DNA of 64,000 bases from Marinicella algicola (GCF_028401385.1 NZ_JAQOMR010000002.1:248001-312000), one strand, 5' to 3'. Shown: positions 18,999-28,813, counted from the stretch's first letter. A program made the numbers and translations. The notes: generated by a model not told the origin, from the letters alone.

Positions 18999-20038
18999 AT
19001 GAGCGAAGACTTCGAAACCATTTCAAGCGATGAGGCGAGGGCGCTGGGCGAGGGCCTGTTGCTGGCCGCCGGTTATTCCGGCGACCATGCCCGCACCATT
19101 ACCGATTGGGTCGTGCGCGCGCAGATGGACGAGTGCCATTCGCATGGTCTTTACCGGCTGATCAGCTGCTGTGAGCTGATCGAGCGCGGCAAGGTCGATC
19201 CCGCCGCCACGCCGGTTGTCGAAGACCGTGCGCCGGCAATCGTGCGTGTCGATGCGCGCCATGGCGTTTCGCTTTCCGCCTTTGAGGCAGGACTTCCCGT
19301 CCTCACTGAAAAGGCAAGGCATTGCGGGATCGCCGCCCTCGCGATCAACAATTGCTTCCATTTTTCAGCGCTCTGGCCGGAGGCCGAGACGATTGCCGAA
19401 AAGGGGCTGGTCGCGATTGCCACCACCGTCAGCCATGCCTGGGTCGCGCCTGCCGGCGGCAACAAACCGGTGTTCGGCACCAACCCGTTTTCGTTCGGCT
19501 GGCCCCGTCCGGGCAAACACCCCTTTGTGTTCGATTTCGCCACCTCGGCGATTGCGCGCGGGGATATCGAACTGCACCGCCGCACGGGGGTACCCTTGCC
19601 GGAAGGAACGGCGATCGATGCCGACGGCAAGCCCACAACCGACCCGGAGGTTGCGGTTGAAGGCGCCATGCTGACCTTCGGCGGCCACAAGGGGTCGGCA
19701 CTGTCAGCCATGATCGAACTGCTCGCCGGGCCGTTGATCGGCGATTTGACCAGTGCTGAATCCATCGCCTTTGATGACGGCGACAAAGTGGTGCCGCGGC
19801 ACGGCGAGCTGATCATCGCGTTCGATCCGGCATCGTTTCTGGGGCAGGCGGCAACCGACAATCTGAAGCGCGGCGAAGCGCTGTTTACCGCAATAGAAAG
19901 CCAGGGGCCCGCCTGCCATCCGCAAGGCGCTATCGGGCACGTGCCCGCAACCAAAAGACCGGCACCATGCCGGTTAAGCATAATGTGCTCGATGAACTGC
20001 GGGCACGGTCGGCCGGACTGCAAACAAAACCGATTTGA
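18999..20038 (+). CDS. Ldh2/MDH-family NAD(P)H-dependent imino-acid reductase, one frameshift
   Basis: Member of the malate/L-lactate dehydrogenase 2 fold. DECHSHGLYRLISC (about 40-53) carries the catalytic His-Ser-His-Gly; NCFHFSALWPEAETIAEKGL and GTNPFSFGWPRPG follow, then FGGHKGSALSAMIELLAG. This sub-family includes delta1-piperideine/pyrroline-2-carboxylate reductases (DpkA/LhpD-like) that turn cyclic imino acids into L-proline or L-pipecolate, which suits a hydroxyproline cluster. The end is frame-broken at GGGG (19904-19907). One added base gives ARLPSARRYRARARN and a stop at 20036-20038, total about 346 residues, normal length. GGAGACGAC precedes the ATG. Substrate is inferred from context; ureidoglycolate or malate-type enzymes share the fold. 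Confidence 0.75.
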
Positions 20039-20075
20039 GCGCAAGGCCGGGCAACAGGCAAAAGTCTGACGCCAG

Positions 20076-20115
20076 AGATATAGGTTCGATAATACATATT
20101 ATGGAACCTATATCT
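20076..20115. promoter_or_regulatory. 40-bp near-perfect palindrome after the reductase gene
   Basis: AGATATAGGTTC (20076-20087) and GAACCTATATCT (20104-20115) are perfect 12-bp arms, and the 16-bp centre is itself nearly symmetric (ATAAT/ATTAT). It sits between convergent genes, 38 bases past the reductase stop. No T-run follows on either strand, so an operator or a bidirectional mRNA hairpin is as likely as a terminator. Confidence 0.6.
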
Positions 20116-20254
20116 GCTTTTATGAACCTCGAATGGAACTGAAAGCCATCCGGTCAAGTTCGACACCTCGGCCCCGTCCGTCGCGGCGCGCAGCGTCGTC
20201 ACTGTCGAAGGCCTTTGATGGTGTAGAACGGCTGCCGACGAGCAAGCGGAAAGA

Positions 20255-21186
20255 TTAGATCACAATCCCATTGCGGAAAGGGTCATCGGGCTGAAAAACC
20301 AGTTCGGCCACAGACATGACATAGGCATTGCCCGTGATCGACGGAATCACGCCGCCATTGTCTCCGGCCCTGTAGGACAGTCTGTAGGTGGAACCGATGA
20401 TGCTCTCCTGCACGATAGCCTGGCCTTCATCCAGTTGCCTTGCAGCGGCCAGGCAGGCCAGTCGCGCCGAACAGCCGGTCCCGCAGGGGAGCGGTCATAG
20501 GCATCGTCGGGGCAGAGCACGAAGTTACGGCTGTGTGCCGCGCCGTCTCCGGAAGGTCCGTAGAAGATGATATGGTCGACCGGTTGCCCGTCCTCGCCGC
20601 CGATCTTCTCAGTATTGAGGGCGGTCCGGGTGGCGATCGCGAGATCGGTCAGCGCGCGGATATTGTCGTGTGACACCCGGATCGGGCTCGGGTCGACCAG
20701 AAAGAACCAGTTGCCGCCATAGGCCACATCGCCTGCAACAGCGCCGAAACCCGGCACATCGACCGTGACGCCCGCCGCGACCCGGCGGCTTTCGATATTG
20801 GTGACCGTGACCGTGCTGGCATCATGCACCATAACCGTGACGATACCGACCGGCGTTTCGATACGGTGAAGACCTGTGCCGATCCGGCCCATGTGAAAAA
20901 GCGTGACAGCCAGGCCGATGGTGCCATGGCCGCACATGCCCAGAACGGCCCCGACATCGAAATAGATCACGCCGGTGACGCAGGAGGGATCGGTCGGCGG
21001 CACCAGCAGCGCGCCGACCATGGCGACCTGACCGCGCGGTTCGAGCACCACGGCGCGATATTCATCGTAATAGCGGGTCGCAAGACGCGCCGCACGCTCG
21101 GAGAGCGGGCCGGAACCGAGGTCGGGAAAGCCTTCAAGGATGACTCGCGTCGGCTCGCCTGCGGTGTGGCTGTCAATCACATGCAT
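20255..21186 (-). CDS. 4-hydroxyproline 2-epimerase (proline racemase family), one frameshift
   Basis: Interconverts trans-4-hydroxy-L-proline and cis-4-hydroxy-D-proline without cofactor, using two cysteines. The opening MHVIDSHTAGEPTRVILEG is diagnostic. The first catalytic Cys is in GMCGHGTIG (near residue 88). The second lies in SPCGTGCSA, visible only after one base is restored to the CCCC run (coding strand; plus-strand GGGG 20486-20489). The sequence then continues IIGSTYRL to the stop at 20255. Repaired length is 310 residues, normal. Two cysteines (not Cys/Thr) separate it from trans-3-hydroxyproline dehydratases; proline racemase is not excluded. It is transcribed with the deaminase upstream (30-base gap). 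In its unrepaired frame the second cysteine would be lost and the enzyme dead. Confidence 0.85.
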
Positions 21187-21216
21187 ACGGTGCTCCCTCG
21201 CGCGGCCCGGATATTG

Positions 21217-22149
21217 TCAGGCGGCCCAGTTGGTGTACCAGATCCTGAACTGACTGTACTGCTCTTCGACAAACGCCTGCTGCGATGCTGTCAGGGCGTC
21301 TGTCTCGTTGAAGTGCAGGGTATATTCCGCGTCACCGTTCAGCACCATCAGGTATTTGTAGAACAGCACGAGGTCGACGCCCTCATCGAATTTCGACAGC
21401 ACCATCAGCGCTTCTTCAAGCTCTTTTGCCTTCGCCCGTGCCTCGGTGTCGCCAGCAGCAGAGGCCTTGCACAGCGAAACCAGATGTAGCACCTCTGCGG
21501 GAAGCGCGTTGCCGATGCCGGTGATCGCCCCGGTGGCGCCGCATTTTACGAAACCGTGAAACACCTGGGTATCAACACCAACCATCAGGGTCAGATCGTC
21601 ATCGCCGGAGGTGATGTGTTCGGCAGCATAGGAGAGTGAGGCCGCACCGCCGAACTCCTTGAAGCCGATCAGGTTGGGATGCTCGTCGCGCAGGCTGAAG
21701 AACAGGTCGGCCCGGGTTTCAAAACCGTAATGAGGGCTGTTGTAGATCACTGCGGACAGACCGTTGGCCGCCGCGAGAATGGCCGAGAAATGCGCCCTCT
21801 GAGCCGAGACCGAGGTGCCGCGCGACAAAACGCGCGGAATGACCATCAGACCCGCAGCGCCGACGCGGGCGGCGTGCGCCGTGATCGCCACAGCCGATTT
21901 CGTGTTTATAGCGCCGGTTCCCACGATCACCGGAACGCCAGCCTCGACAAGTGCCTCGACACCCTGCATCCGCTGTTGGTCGGTCAGAAGCGGCCAGTCG
22001 CCCATCGACCCGCAATAGACGACGGCCGACATGCCAGCATCGACAAGCTCCCGGCCCTTGCGGGCGAGCGCTTCGAAGTCTGGCGTGCGGTCAGCCTTGC
22101 AAGGGGTCATCAAGGCCGGAATACAGCCGGTAAAGATCGTATCGCTCAT
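21217..22149 (-). CDS. DapA-family lyase, probable 1-pyrroline-4-hydroxy-2-carboxylate deaminase
   Basis: Class I aldolase-type TIM barrel of 310 residues. The Schiff-base lysine is in LIGFKEFGG (near 168) and the proton-relay Tyr in AVIYNSPHYGFE; YCGSMGDWPLL replaces the GTTGE loop of true dihydrodipicolinate synthase, arguing against lysine synthesis. In rhizobial and pseudomonad hydroxyproline clusters this sub-family removes ammonia from 1-pyrroline-4-hydroxy-2-carboxylate, giving 2-oxoglutarate semialdehyde. AAGGA before ATG 22149 fixes the start over the longer frame. It heads a leftward unit with the epimerase. The last enzyme of the pathway, 2-oxoglutarate semialdehyde dehydrogenase, is not in this window. 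Confidence 0.8.
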   Translation of the reverse strand: MSDTIFTGCIPALMTPCKADRTPDFEALARKGRELVDAGMSAVVYCGSMGDWPLLTDQQRMQGVEALVEAGVPVIVGTGAINTKSAVAITAHAARVGAAGLMVIPRVLSRGTSVSAQRAHFSAILAAANGLSAVIYNSPHYGFETRADLFFSLRDEHPNLIGFKEFGGAASLSYAAEHITSGDDDLTLMVGVDTQVFHGFVKCGATGAITGIGNALPAEVLHLVSLCKASAAGDTEARAKAKELEEALMVLSKFDEGVDLVLFYKYLMVLNGDAEYTLHFNETDALTASQQAFVEEQYSQFRIWYTNWAA

Positions 22150-22264
22150 CTGGAATCCTTTCGCATTTACAAGGAAATCGGGCCGGCGGGGCAATGAGCG
22201 AGCACCCGCTCGCGGTCGAGGTCTGAGGCCGTTATTCTGCCCCTCACTAGCACCGCTCCTGATG

Positions 22265-22274
22265 CTTGTCGACA
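22265..22274. promoter_or_regulatory. TTGTCGACAA operator candidate (site 2 of 3)
   Basis: Perfect 10-bp palindrome between the deaminase gene and the second GntR gene, followed by AT-rich AATAAAATACAATG, placed to control the leftward deaminase-epimerase unit. Shares its core with 15553-15561 and 23110-23118. Confidence 0.55.
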
Positions 22275-22310
22275 AATAAAATACAATGAAAACCGGCTAA
22301 AGCGGCAGGC

Positions 22311-23032
22311 TCAGAGCGGGATCGATGAGACACTGCGCGAATCTGCGGAGATGTAGGCGCGGATCTGGCGCACGATCTGATCGGCGTGGGCAACCGCCAA
22401 CCGGTCGGATTCCTCCTCGTCCCGCGCGATCATTGCGCTGACAATGTGTTCATGCTCAGCGACATACCGGTGCGGCAGGTCGTCATTATAGGAGCGGTAA
22501 TAGAGACGCAGAATGCGCCGCCCGTCGTCCAGAAGGCGCCGGAACAGGCCGGTATAATATTTGTTGCGGCCCGCCTCGGCGATTGCGACGTGAAAATCGC
22601 GGTTGGTCGCGATCATGCTAAACACATCCTTCGCTTCGACAGCCTCGGCAAAAAGGTCCTGATGCGCACGGATTCCGGCAAGGTCGGACTCGGTGTAGTG
22701 GATCGCCGCAAGTCTCCCCGTCACGCGATACATCAATGTGAGGGCATCGAAAAATGCTCCCAACTGCACGAAGTCAATGTTGGACACGATTGTCGTGCGG
22801 TTGGTCAGCGCTGTGATCAGCCCCTCGGCCGCAAGCCGTACAAGAGCCTCCCGGATCGGGGTGCGCGACATCGCGAACCGCTCCGACAATTCTGTCTCGT
22901 CAATGGGACTCCCCGGCTCGATCCTGAGTTCGATGATTTCATTGCGCAGGGTTTCATAGACGTGGGCGACGCCGCCCCGCGTTTGACATGAAGGCTCTGG
23001 AGCGCACTCTGCTCTGAAGACGTTTTGGCCAT
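22311..23032 (-). CDS. GntR-family (FCD) regulator, one frameshift
   Basis: Paralogue of the regulator at 15689-16394. The N-terminus MAKTSSEQSALQSLHVKRG loses frame at CCCC (plus strand 22976-22979) and continues VAHVYETLRNEIIELRIEPG, then LSERFAMSRTPIREALVRLA, the winged helix. The FCD domain follows: TNRDFHVAIAEAGRNKYY with the usual ligand His, RRILRLYYRSYNDDLPHRYV, AHADQIVRQIRAY. Repaired length is about 240 residues. It is encoded just upstream of the deaminase-epimerase genes on the same strand, with TTGTCGACA sites on both sides, so autoregulation and control of hydroxyproline genes is the natural inference. The effector is unknown; in related systems it is a hydroxyproline-derived compound. 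Confidence 0.82.
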
Positions 23033-23109
23033 TGTGTTCCGGTTTTCCTCACTTTCCGCCACTATGCCCCACCCTCAGGACACAATCTATCACAGGCTTC
23101 AGATTTTAA

Positions 23110-23118
23110 TTGTCGACA
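23110..23118. promoter_or_regulatory. TTGTCGACA operator candidate (site 3 of 3)
   Basis: TTGTCGACA lies 78 bases before the GntR start at 23032, in the region shared with the rightward ABC operon. Candidate autoregulatory operator; matches the sites at 15553 and 22265. Confidence 0.5.
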
Positions 23119-23359
23119 CACTCGACTTCAGAGAACACCGCCCAGGTCTCAGCCGCCCCAGCCTTCCAAGACAAGCAGTGCCGCAACCATCGTCGGCGAA
23201 GCGGCCACACAAGTTTCATAAAACCGAAAACCTGCTGAAACAGAACTGTCACAGTATCGGTGCATTGATTGCGCCGTGAGTTGCACAGCTGTGCAAAACC
23301 TATCCAGACCTGAACGCAGCCGCTATCCGGGCTTTCAGGCCAGTTGCCAGGACACTTTC

Positions 23360-24442
23360 ATGAGCGCGATCGAAATCAAAGCTGTGGGCAAGTCTTTCGG
23401 CAAGACCGAGGTGTTGCGCGGTATCTCGCTGTCCATTCATTCGGGTGAATTTGTTGCCGTGCTTGGACCGTCGGGTTGCGGCAAGACCACGCTTTTGCGC
23501 GCGCTTGCAGGTTTCGAGCCGGTTGACCGGGGAACGATCCACATTGGCAATGCGCTGCTGTCTGGTGAGGGCAATCATATTCCGCCGGAGGAACGCGGCA
23601 TTGGGGTTGTGTTTCAAAGCTATGCGCTCTGGCCGCATATGAGCGTTGCCGGCAACGTATCCTATGGCCTCAGGGTCAAGGGCATTGCGCGAAAGGAGCG
23701 CGAGGCGCGCACGGCAAAGGTTCTCGAACTCGTTGGCCTCAGTGAATTTGCCGAGCGCCGCCCTGCCGCCCTTTCCGGAGGCCAGCGCCAGCGCGTCGCG
23801 CTTGCCCGCTGCCTTGCCATGGATGCCGGTGTGGTGCTGCTTGACGAGCCTCTTGCCAATCTGGATGTCCATCTGCGCGGTGAGATGGAGGAGGAATTTT
23901 CGCGTTTTCACAGAGAATCCCGCGCGACGATGTTCTATATCACCCATGACCAGTCGGAGGCGCTGGCACTGGCCGACCGCGTCGCGGTCATGGATCGCGG
24001 CATGATCAGCCAGTTTGCCAGCCCCGCTGAACTCTACAGCCGACCTGCCAATGAGATGGTCGCCACATTCATCGGCGAAGGCCAGCTTGGCGCGATCGAA
24101 GACTTTCAGCCCGACCGCAGCGGTTTTGGCTTTGCGCGCTTTTTCGGTGAGCCGGTGCGTCTGCGCTGTCATCCCTCCGCCATCGCCCGGTCTTCTGCCC
24201 GCGTCACCTTTCACCCCGGCGACCTGAGACTGACCGAGACCGGCGGGATTGCCGCCACGATCCGCCGGATCACCTATCGCGGTGATATCCTGCGGGTCGA
24301 GCTTTCGGCCGGACCGCATCACCAGACCCTTTTCATGAACGTCCCTGCCCCGGCCTGCATCGAGTCCGGACAGCGCGTAGCCGTCACGCTTGCAGACGGC
24401 TGGGTCCTTCCGGACCTCACACCCGAAGAAACCCTTGTTTAG
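23360..24442 (+). CDS. ABC importer ATP-binding protein (PotA/FbpC type)
   Basis: A 360-residue nucleotide-binding subunit on the inner face of the cytoplasmic membrane. Motifs in order: Walker A LGPSGCGKTT (about 37-46), Q-loop FQSYALWPHM, signature LSGGQRQRVALARCL, Walker B VVLLDEPLANLD and the switch His in YITHDQSEA, then a C-terminal TOBE-like region (about 240-360). The FbpC/PotA/AfuC branch serves ferric ion, polyamine, 2-aminoethylphosphonate or sugar-phosphate importers. It is the first gene of a rightward operon with the binding protein and permease. ATG 23360, with AGGA ahead, is chosen because the protein proper starts MSAIEIKAVGKSFG; the upstream in-frame codons have no homology character. 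Intact. Confidence 0.88.
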   Translation: MSAIEIKAVGKSFGKTEVLRGISLSIHSGEFVAVLGPSGCGKTTLLRALAGFEPVDRGTIHIGNALLSGEGNHIPPEERGIGVVFQSYALWPHMSVAGNVSYGLRVKGIARKEREARTAKVLELVGLSEFAERRPAALSGGQRQRVALARCLAMDAGVVLLDEPLANLDVHLRGEMEEEFSRFHRESRATMFYITHDQSEALALADRVAVMDRGMISQFASPAELYSRPANEMVATFIGEGQLGAIEDFQPDRSGFGFARFFGEPVRLRCHPSAIARSSARVTFHPGDLRLTETGGIAATIRRITYRGDILRVELSAGPHHQTLFMNVPAPACIESGQRVAVTLADGWVLPDLTPEETLV

Positions 24443-24467
24443 CTCTCAACAATCGAGGAAATCCCCG

Positions 24468-25442
24468 ATGAAACTCTCCATGCTCGCCCTTGCCACCGTC
24501 AGCACGCTCGCTTTCTCCACGGCGTACGCTGAAGAAACCATCACGCTTTACACAAGCCAGCCGCCGGAACAGGCCCAGGAAACCGTGGATGCGTTCGAAG
24601 CCGCCAACCCCGAGATCAAGGTCAACTGGACACGCAACGGCACCTCGGCGCTGATGAACGTCATGCGCGCCGAAATCGAAGCCGGCCAGATCCAGCCCGA
24701 CGTTCTGCTGGTTGCCGACCCGATCAATCTCGGTACACTGAAGGCCGAAGGCCATCTGATGGCCTATCCGCAAGCGCCGGTCGATGGCTACGACCAGGCT
24801 GCCTATGACAAGGACATGACCTTCTTCGGCACCAAGGCAATCACCACCGGCATTGCCTACAACACCGAAATCGCCGAGCCGGTCAAAAGCTGGAACGATC
24901 TTCTGATCGAAGACAATCGCGGCAAGATCGCGGTTCCGAGCCCGCTTTATTCCGGCGCTGCGCTCAACCATCTGCACGCCCTGATCAACGATCAGAACAT
25001 CGGTTGGGGTTTTTATGAAGGTCTCAACGATCTCAACATCGTGCCTGAAGGCGGCAACGGTCCGGCCACCAAGGCTGTCGCCTCCGGGATGGCGAAATAC
25101 GCCATCATCGTTGACGCCAACACGCTACGCGCCAAGGCCGACGGTTCGCCGGTCGACTACATTGCCCCGAAGGAAGGCGTTTCCTTCATCGGCGAGCCGG
25201 TCGCGATCATGAGCACGACCGAGCACGAGGACGCGGCAAAGAAATTCGTCGACTTCCTGCTGTCCAAGCAAGGTCAGGAACTGGTTTCTGCCCAGGGCAA
25301 TATCCCGCTGATGCCGGGTGTCGCTGCGCCGGAAGGCTATCCCGATCTCTCCTCGATGAAGCTGATCGGCTATGACGTCGATGCCGCTGTCGAGAACAAC
25401 GATCAGGTCCGCGCGCAGTTCGCCGACATCTTCGGCCTGTAA
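24468..25442 (+). CDS. Periplasmic substrate-binding protein (FbpA/AfuA-like)
   Basis: A 324-residue secreted protein with a clear signal peptide (MKLSMLALATVSTLAFSTAYA, cleavage before EETITLY). The mature part opens TLYTSQPPEQAQETVDAFEA, as in the ferric/2-aminoethylphosphonate/hexose-phosphate binding proteins of this class (SBP_bac family). Substrate-loop features such as TNIL-type or paired tyrosines for iron are not obvious, so iron is not favoured. GAGGA precedes ATG 24468. It lies 25 bases after the ATPase gene and 6 bases before the permease. The downstream hydrolase and phosphatase suggest a phosphate-ester ligand; this is inference only. Confidence 0.82.
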   Translation: MKLSMLALATVSTLAFSTAYAEETITLYTSQPPEQAQETVDAFEAANPEIKVNWTRNGTSALMNVMRAEIEAGQIQPDVLLVADPINLGTLKAEGHLMAYPQAPVDGYDQAAYDKDMTFFGTKAITTGIAYNTEIAEPVKSWNDLLIEDNRGKIAVPSPLYSGAALNHLHALINDQNIGWGFYEGLNDLNIVPEGGNGPATKAVASGMAKYAIIVDANTLRAKADGSPVDYIAPKEGVSFIGEPVAIMSTTEHEDAAKKFVDFLLSKQGQELVSAQGNIPLMPGVAAPEGYPDLSSMKLIGYDVDAAVENNDQVRAQFADIFGL

Positions 25443-25448
25443 TCGCAA

Positions 25449-27190
25449 TGTCACTTTCGACCACAGCCACGGGGAGCGTCCGTTCTGGACGTTCTCCACC
25501 CTGTCGGGAGCCTTGCGGCACGAGCGCACGCTGATGCTGGCTCTGGCGCTTTTTGTCGGCGTGCTGTCGATCCTGCCGCTCGGGCGGCTGGTCTACGCCG
25601 CTTTTGTCACCAGCACCGGCTTCGAGCTTGACCGCGTAGCCGATGTTCTCGGCGGCCGGCGCGTGCTGGAGGCGACCATAAACACGATCTGGATTTCGCT
25701 TGCCGCCACCGTGCTTGCCACAGTTGCCGGCACCTTTGCCGCTCTTCTTGTCGGCGCCAGCGACATGCGCGGGAGAACCGCCTGGGTATTCGGCTTTGTG
25801 CTGCCGCTGATGATCCCGCCGCAGGTGATCGCGCTTGCATGGATCCAGGCCTTTTCGCCCGCAAGCCCGGTGATGAACTTTCTCGGCCTTGCGCTTGAGC
25901 CCGGCATGCGGCATCCGCTCTATCTCGTCCAGCGGCATTGTTCTTCTGCTCGGCATCTATAATGCACCGCTTGTGTTTCTGGCGGTACGCGCCAACCTGC
26001 GCCGTGTTCCAGCCGATCTGGTGGAGGCCGCCCGCGCCGTCGGAGCCTCGCCCCTGAGAGCAACATTCGGCGTCATTCTGCCGCTGATCCGTGGCGGTAT
26101 CTTCGCCGGGGCTGCGCTGGCTTTCGTTTCCTCCATCGGCAATTTCGGCATTCAGGCCATGCTCGGCATTCCCGCCCGCGTATCAACGCTGATCACGCTC
26201 ATTTATCGCCGGCTGAATTCCTATGGTCCGTCCGCCCTCAATGACATGGCGCTTCTGGCACTGCTGCTGGCCGTGCTGACGGTGCTGGGCATGGGCCTGG
26301 CCGGCTGGCTGAGCCGCATGGGCGACCAGCGCGTCGACGGCGCATCCAAGCCGTTCAAATTCCCGCTTGGCCGCTGGCATCTTCCAGTGACCGGGCTGGC
26401 CTGGGGCTATCTCGTGGTCGCGTTGGCTCTACCTCTTTCCGCGCTTGCAGGTTCCGCTCTGGTGCGCGGCTACGGCCAGCCGCTCACTTTCGAAACGCTG
26501 ACCTTCGAAAACTTTTCCAATGCGCTTTTCCACCATGAGGGCATCCGTGAGGCCTTCTTTACGAGCCTCTGGTTGACGGGTCTCGCGGTTGCCATTCTCA
26601 TCCCGGTTTCGGTGGCGCTTGGCTATTTCCTCAGTTGGCGCCATGGCGTGGCCCCGCGGCTTCTCTATCTTTCCTCCCAGCTCGCCTATGCGCTTCCCGG
26701 CATCATCATCGGCGTTGCCATGATCCTGTTTTTCCTGAAGCCCCTGCCGATCATGGGTACGAGCCTCTACGGCACGATATGGGTGATCCTCGCGGCCTAT
26801 CTGTCCAATTTTCTGGCGCTGGCACTGCAGCCCGTTCTGGGTGGCTTCGCGCAGATCGAGCGCGCGCTGGATGAGGCTGCACAGGTGGTCGGAGCAGGCA
26901 TCTTCCGCAGGCTGAAAGACATTATCCTGCCCGTTCTGGCTCCGGCGGCGGCGGCAGCCGCCATTCTGGTGTTCATGACCGCCATAAATGAAATCCAGAC
27001 CTCTGTGCTTTTGGTCTCATCACGCGCGCAGACCATCGGCCCGATGATCATCTTCCTTGAGGAGGCCGGTTCATCGACGCTTGCCGCCGCCGTCGGCTGC
27101 CTCATGGTTCTGGTGATCCTCACGCTGATGCTTGTCAGCCTGACCTTCGCTCGACAGCTTCCGCAAGGTGTATTGCCGTGGCACGACTGA
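25449..27190 (+). pseudogene. ABC importer permease, two fused membrane halves, two frameshifts
   Basis: A long FbpB-type permease in which two permease domains are joined in one chain (about 580 residues, 12 predicted helices). The start MSLSTTATG is separated from the body by a missing base in GGGG (25472-25475), after which ERPFWTFSTLSGALRHERTL follows; a second slip near 25921-25928 joins GMRHPLY to SSSGIVLLLGIYNAPLVFL. Two EAA loops that dock the ATPase are visible: EAARAVGASPLRATFGVILP and EAAQVVGAGIFRRLKDIILP. The stop at 27190 overlaps the start of the MBL-fold gene. Both indels repaired give the normal family length. Confidence 0.82.
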
Positions 27191-28203
27191 CAGTCATCAG
27201 CGGACTGAACAGCAAGAGCGCCGCTATCTTTCTGGTTGAGGCAGGCGGCAAACGCATTCTCTTCGACTTCGGCGACGGGCTGGAGCCCGGCGAACACCCC
27301 GACATCTCCGGCCTCGGCGCAGCAGAAGCCGTGTTCCTCAGCCATGCCCATTCAGATCATGCTGGCCTGCTAAGCAGACTTGAAGAAATCGGCACGCCGC
27401 CCGTCTTTGCGAGCGCACGCACGCTTGGCTTTCTGAACGGCAGCCTGAGACCCGAACTGTCACACGCGATTCCGGAGCGGGGAACCTTCAGTTTCGAGGG
27501 GCTGACGCTTTCGACCGGGCGCTGCGGTCACGCGCCGGGCGGGATCTGGTTTCATCTCGCCACCGAAATTGGCGGTTTCATCTACACCGGCGATATCAGT
27601 CTGGAATCGCGCGGCATGCCGCTAGATCCGTTTCCACGCGCGCGAACCCTGCTGATCGATGCGTCCTATGGCGACCGCGACCTGCCGTTGGAGGCGCAGA
27701 TCCAGGCCATTGCCGAAGAGGCGAAAAATGGCGCGGTGCTGTGTTGTCCCGCAGCCGGCCGTGGCACGGATATGGCGCTGGCCATGGCTGCTCACGGCCT
27801 GGACGTCCATGTCAGTGACGTGATTTTCCGCGAGACGAGAATGACGGCCGGCAAGACATTCCCCGTCGTCGATGCGCAGTCCGCCAGACCGGATCAGGTC
27901 ATCATCGCCACCGAATCCAACGGTGAAGCCGGCCTTTCGGCAGACCTTCTGGTGCGTGATGGCTTTCGTTTCATTTTCTCAAGCCATGTCCCCAACGGCA
28001 CCCCGGCAGCGGAACTGATCGCCCGAAAGCGGGCTTTATGGATGCCCTGGAATGTCCATCCGCGAAAACGCGATGTCGTCGCCCTTGCTGATAATTGCGG
28101 CGCGGAGCGGGTTCTGCCGGCCTTTGTCGACATGACGACAGCCCCTGAACTTGCCCGCGCACTTGGTCAGCGGTTAACACTGGATACCGAGATGGAGATT
28201 TGA
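27178..28203 (+). CDS. MBL-fold metallo-hydrolase (RNase J/PhnP-like)
   Basis: A 341-residue metallo-beta-lactamase-fold hydrolase. The metal motif is LSHAHSDHAGLL (HxHxDH, about 57-65); a further Asp lies in FIYTGDISLES and a late His in NVHPRKRD. The region after about 150 resembles a beta-CASP insertion, as in nucleases and phosphodiesterases acting on phosphate esters. It starts at GTG 27178, overlapping the permease end by 13 bases, and abuts the phosphatase gene without a gap, so the three are translationally linked. A phosphodiesterase acting on the imported molecule is a reasonable inference; the exact reaction is unknown. Intact. Confidence 0.75.
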   Translation: MARLTVISGLNSKSAAIFLVEAGGKRILFDFGDGLEPGEHPDISGLGAAEAVFLSHAHSDHAGLLSRLEEIGTPPVFASARTLGFLNGSLRPELSHAIPERGTFSFEGLTLSTGRCGHAPGGIWFHLATEIGGFIYTGDISLESRGMPLDPFPRARTLLIDASYGDRDLPLEAQIQAIAEEAKNGAVLCCPAAGRGTDMALAMAAHGLDVHVSDVIFRETRMTAGKTFPVVDAQSARPDQVIIATESNGEAGLSADLLVRDGFRFIFSSHVPNGTPAAELIARKRALWMPWNVHPRKRDVVALADNCGAERVLPAFVDMTTAPELARALGQRLTLDTEMEI

Positions 28204-28805
28204 ATGGCAAACGGAAAACGCCTCGGCATTCCAGACCATGTACCCGAAGCTGAAGCACGCGAAGATGTCCGCCCGCTCCTTTATCCGGTGATCGAGGGCT
28301 TCGGCCCGCACCGCAAGACGCTCTACCTGGGCAATCTCGCCGCCGCCGAGGATAGCGAATGCCTGATGGATGCCGCGATCACGGAAACGCTGAACGTGTC
28401 AATCAACATATTTCCAGGTCCGCTCATCCTGCCTGACGGCGTTCACGTCCGCCGCTACCAGATCGGCATGATCGACGGCGCCGGAAACAGTCCGTACCTG
28501 ATGGCTGCTGCCGTCAACACCGTTCAAGGCCTGATGAGCGGATATGTGCCCGCCAAACCGCATTATCCCAAACATCGCAACGGCCATGTGCTGGTCCATT
28601 GCCGCGGCGGACGTTCGCGCTCAGTCACCGTGATTGCGCTCTGGCTTTCGGCCTTCGCCGGTGAGCGCTTCGGAAGCTTCCGTGCCGCACTTGCGCATCT
28701 GCGCAGCTGCGCGGACTGGACGAAAACTATCCGCTGCCCCCCATGCTGGCCCTTGCCGAAGACGTGCGAACGCGCAACCTTCTCGGGCAGCAACCAACGA
28801 CCTGA
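28204..28805 (+). CDS. Dual-specificity/tyrosine-phosphatase-fold protein, one frameshift
   Basis: The P-loop signature VHCRGGRSRSV (HCx5R; nucleophile Cys near residue 128) places it in the cysteine-dependent phosphatase superfamily. The chain starts MANGKRLGIPDHVPEAEARE, has LYLGNLAAAEDSECL, and ends after a slip near 28700-28712 with LDENYPLPPMLALAEDV and a stop at 28803-28805 (about 200 residues). That stop is 8 bases before the LacI ATG, where an AGG-rich ribosome site stands. Substrates of such bacterial enzymes include phosphoproteins, inositol phosphates and sugar phosphates. Placed right after an MBL hydrolase in a transport operon, a small-molecule phosphatase is favoured. Confidence 0.72.
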
Positions 28806-28813
28806 GGCAGGGC

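Noticed and set aside
21217..22149. Dihydrodipicolinate synthase (lysine biosynthesis)
   Set aside because: The GTTGE loop is replaced by YCGSMGDW and the neighbours are hydroxyproline genes, so a catabolic DapA-family enzyme is favoured.
24468..25442. Ferric-iron binding protein for the FbpA-like gene
   Set aside because: The fold class fits, but the paired-tyrosine iron ligands are not evident and the operon encodes phosphate-ester-type hydrolases, so iron is not claimed.
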